Shown here one piece after another: positions 5,830 through 7,711 of a stretch of 7,711 bases of DNA. The stretch lies in NCBI GenBank assembly GCA_023450335.1, contig JAEXHA010000143.1, positions 1-7,711 on the forward strand. The letters are read 5' to 3'. Under the pieces are notes generated by a model that saw only the letters and a list, made by a program, of their open reading frames with translations, was not told the origin of the DNA and made no database searches. The stretch comes from Actinomycetes bacterium. Its GTDB lineage: Bacteria > Actinomycetota > Actinomycetes > Actinomycetales > Microbacteriaceae. The first letter of the stretch is position 1. Each line of letters begins with the position of its first letter. The position numbers and the translations under genes were made by a program.

Positions 5830-6993
5830 ATGACCGCGCGCATCGTCTCGATCGCCACGGCGGTTCCGCCCACGCAGATTCCGCAGCAGCACGTCCGCGA
5901 CCTGTTCGCCCGGCAGCCGTGGGCCGACCGGCTCACACAGCGCCTCATCGGCGCCGCGTTCGACGCCGCCGACATCGACGCGCGCCATACCGTGCTCGCC
6001 GAGCTCGGCCCGCAGCCGGCGCCTCCGGCCGATGCCGCGGCGCCCTTCCTCGACGATGAGGGCGTGCTCCTCTCGCCCGGCACGGGCGCGCGCAACGACC
6101 TCTACATCGCCCTGGCCCCACCCCTGTCCGCCCGCGCGGCACGCAGCGCGCTGGCCGGTGCCGGTGTGACGCCGGACGAGGTCACGCACGTGGTCACGGT
6201 GTCGTGCACCGGCTCCTTCGCTCCCGGCCCCGACTACCGTCTCGTACGTGATCTGTCGCTGCCCACCACGGTCGAGCGCTACCACCTCGGGTTCATCGGC
6301 TGCGCCGCCGCCTTCCCCGCGCTGCGGCTGGCGGCGCGCATCACCGCCGCGCAGCCCGAGGCCGTCGTGCTCGTGGTGTGCACGGAGTTGTGCTCGCTGC
6401 ACATCCGCGCATCGGCCGACCCGCAGCAGATCGTGGCGGCCTCCGTCTTCGGTGACGGCGCCGCCGCGGCCCTCGTCACGGCCGACCCGCGTGTGGGCGC
6501 CGGGGGCGGGCTCGAGCTCGACCGGTTCGGCACCGCCCTGACCTCCGAGGGTGAGGACGACATGGTGTGGACCGTCGGCGACCACGGCTTCGACATGACG
6601 CTGTCGGCCGAGGTGCCCCGCATCATCGGCCGTGAGATCCGCGCCGCCGTGAACGACTTCTTCTCGGTGGATGCCGCGCCGGCGGCATGGGCGGTCCACC
6701 CGGGCGGTCGCAGCGTGCTCGACCGCGTGGAGCAGGGGCTGGTGCTCGGCGCGGCGGCCCTCGACCATTCGCGGGCGGTGCTGCGTGAGTTCGGCAACAT
6801 GTCCAGCGCCACCGTGCTGTTCATCCTGCAGCGGCTGCTGGGGGATGAGTCCGTCGGCGACGGCGAGCGCATCGGCGGGCTGGCGTTCGGCCCCGGTCTC
6901 ACCGTCGAGTCGATGATGCTCACCAAGCGGCTGGGACTCGAGGCGGCGCAGCCGGCCGGGCACCGCACGGCGCTGGCGGCCGGACGCGCATGA
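5830..6993 (+). CDS. Type III polyketide synthase (chalcone/stilbene synthase family)
   Basis: A 387-residue thiolase-fold enzyme, typical in length for bacterial type III PKS. It would act as a cytoplasmic homodimer, extending an acyl-CoA starter with malonyl-CoA and cyclising the chain to a pyrone or resorcinol. The catalytic triad is C158 (GFIGCAAAF), H290 (AVHPGGRSVLD) and N323 (EFGNMSSATV). FGDGAAAALV (207-216) and the final FGPGLTVESM (353-362) are also conserved. Tunnel positions T127, A131 and C188 (in SCTGSFAPG and ELCSLHI) match, by my recalled alignment, the small residues of mycobacterial PKS18 that admit long acyl chains. This suggests an alkylpyrone or alkylresorcinol, not a chalcone. 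The start at 5830 is chosen by its ribosome binding site. The stop overlaps the methyltransferase start. The substrate is inferred. Confidence 0.93.
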   Translation: MTARIVSIATAVPPTQIPQQHVRDLFARQPWADRLTQRLIGAAFDAADIDARHTVLAELGPQPAPPADAAAPFLDDEGVLLSPGTGARNDLYIALAPPLSARAARSALAGAGVTPDEVTHVVTVSCTGSFAPGPDYRLVRDLSLPTTVERYHLGFIGCAAAFPALRLAARITAAQPEAVVLVVCTELCSLHIRASADPQQIVAASVFGDGAAAALVTADPRVGAGGGLELDRFGTALTSEGEDDMVWTVGDHGFDMTLSAEVPRIIGREIRAAVNDFFSVDAAPAAWAVHPGGRSVLDRVEQGLVLGAAALDHSRAVLREFGNMSSATVLFILQRLLGDESVGDGERIGGLAFGPGLTVESMMLTKRLGLEAAQPAGHRTALAAGRA

Positions 6994-7711
6994 GCCTGGC
7001 CGCCCGCGCCGAGACGCTCACCGAGCTGATGGACGATCCGGAGTGCGACCCGGGACGGCTGCGGGCGACCTTGCGCAGGTTCGGCCTGGTCAACCGGCTC
7101 GTAGCGGGGTGGGGTGCGACCTACCGTGACGTGCTGCGCCCGTACCTGGCAGGGCTCGACCGGCCGGCGCGGGTGCTCGACCTCGGCTCGGGCGGCGGTG
7201 ACCTGATCTGCCGCCTCGCCGGCTGGGCGCGGCGCGACGGCCTCGATGTGCGGTGGGGCGGCGCCGACCCGGACCCGCGCGCGCATGCCGTGGCGCTCGA
7301 ACGCGAGGGTGATGGCGATGTGAGTTTCCGCTGTGTGGATGCCGGTGCGCTCGCCGCCGAGGGCGAGATGTTCGACGTCGTCCTGTCCAACCATGTGCTG
7401 CACCACCTCGGTGCCGACCTCGGAGGATTCCTCAGCGACTCCCGGGCGCTGGCGACCACGCTGGTGGTTCACGGCGACATCGCGCGGAGCCGGCTCGCCT
7501 TCGGGCTGTACGGCATCGGCATCCTTCCGCTGGCGCCGGGGACCTTCCTGCGCACCGACGGGCTCCGATCGATCCGGCGCAGCTACACATCCGAGGAACT
7601 GCAGCAGACGCTCGACCGGCAGGCGCCGGGGACATGGGCGGTGCGCACCCCCGCGCCGTTCCGTGTGCTCGCGGTCGCGGCCGGGGCCGCCGGCGAGCAG
7701 CGCCCCGGCGC
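6990..7711 (+). CDS. Class I SAM-dependent methyltransferase, 3' end missing
   Basis: At least 240 residues, still open at the window end. The SAM-binding motif I is VLDLGSGGGD (62-71), the acidic loop after the second strand is GADPDPRA (91-98), and the post-I strand is FDVVLSNHVLHHL (128-140), giving a standard Rossmann-like methyltransferase. The N-terminal DDPECDPGRL (15-24) and the C-terminal block from HGDIARS (161-167) through RSYTSEEL (197-204) resemble methyltransferases I recall beside actinobacterial type III PKS genes. The ATG at 6990 overlaps the PKS stop as ATGA, so the two are probably translated together and the PKS product or a derivative is the likely substrate (inference). 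O- or C-methylation cannot be told. The family ends soon after such a Leu-Ala-Val strand, so probably only a short tail is missing. Confidence 0.88.
   Translation, partial: MSLAARAETLTELMDDPECDPGRLRATLRRFGLVNRLVAGWGATYRDVLRPYLAGLDRPARVLDLGSGGGDLICRLAGWARRDGLDVRWGGADPDPRAHAVALEREGDGDVSFRCVDAGALAAEGEMFDVVLSNHVLHHLGADLGGFLSDSRALATTLVVHGDIARSRLAFGLYGIGILPLAPGTFLRTDGLRSIRRSYTSEELQQTLDRQAPGTWAVRTPAPFRVLAVAAGAAGEQRPG

Noticed and set aside
4878..6095. Antisense open frame of 405 codons across crtEb and the PKS start
   Set aside because: It crosses a gene boundary, has biased composition (Arg, Gly, His, Glu) and no motif, while the + strand genes have complete catalytic motifs.
5704..7472. Two overlapping long antisense open frames opposite the PKS and methyltransferase
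   Set aside because: Same compositional effect. They overlap each other in different frames and neither shows a family motif.

Overview
The window is GC-rich throughout, on my reading around 70%, with strongly GC-biased third codon positions. Every gene I accept is on the + strand. Gene order and sequence point to a high-GC actinobacterium. Microbacteriaceae (Microbacterium-like) fits best, but this is inferred from gene content and not from a marker gene.

Region 1 (18-5768) is a tightly packed C50 carotenoid operon: idi, crtE, crtB, crtI, crtYe, crtYf, crtEb. Each of the six junctions is a 4-bp ATGA or GTGA overlap of stop and start, which suggests translational coupling along all seven genes. 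Together they would isomerise IPP to DMAPP (Idi), make geranylgeranyl diphosphate (CrtE), condense it to phytoene (CrtB) and desaturate that to lycopene (CrtI). CrtEb would then add two C5 units, and the two-subunit cyclase CrtYe/CrtYf would close the rings. The expected product is a cyclic C50 carotenoid of the decaprenoxanthin, sarcinaxanthin or C.p.450 type. The ring type cannot be read from sequence alone.

Region 2 (5769-5829) is a 61-bp gap with no clear terminator or promoter. It is the only real gap between genes in the window.

Region 3 (5830-7711) holds a type III polyketide synthase and, overlapping it by 4 bp, a class I SAM-dependent methyltransferase that runs off the window end. 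The synthase has the Cys-His-Asn triad and small residues at positions that form the long acyl tunnel in mycobacterial PKS18. A long-chain alkylpyrone or alkylresorcinol, then methylated, is therefore a reasonable prediction. The methyltransferase, and perhaps genes beyond the window, would tailor that product.

The least expected details are a perfect 14-bp inverted repeat in an apparently extra loop of CrtI, a marked excess of the heptamer GGATGCC on both strands, and an Asp-Asp pair where the acidic PxE(E/D) motif is expected in CrtYf. The rest is a recognisable carotenoid and type III PKS neighbourhood. I see no mobile element, CRISPR array or RNA gene.
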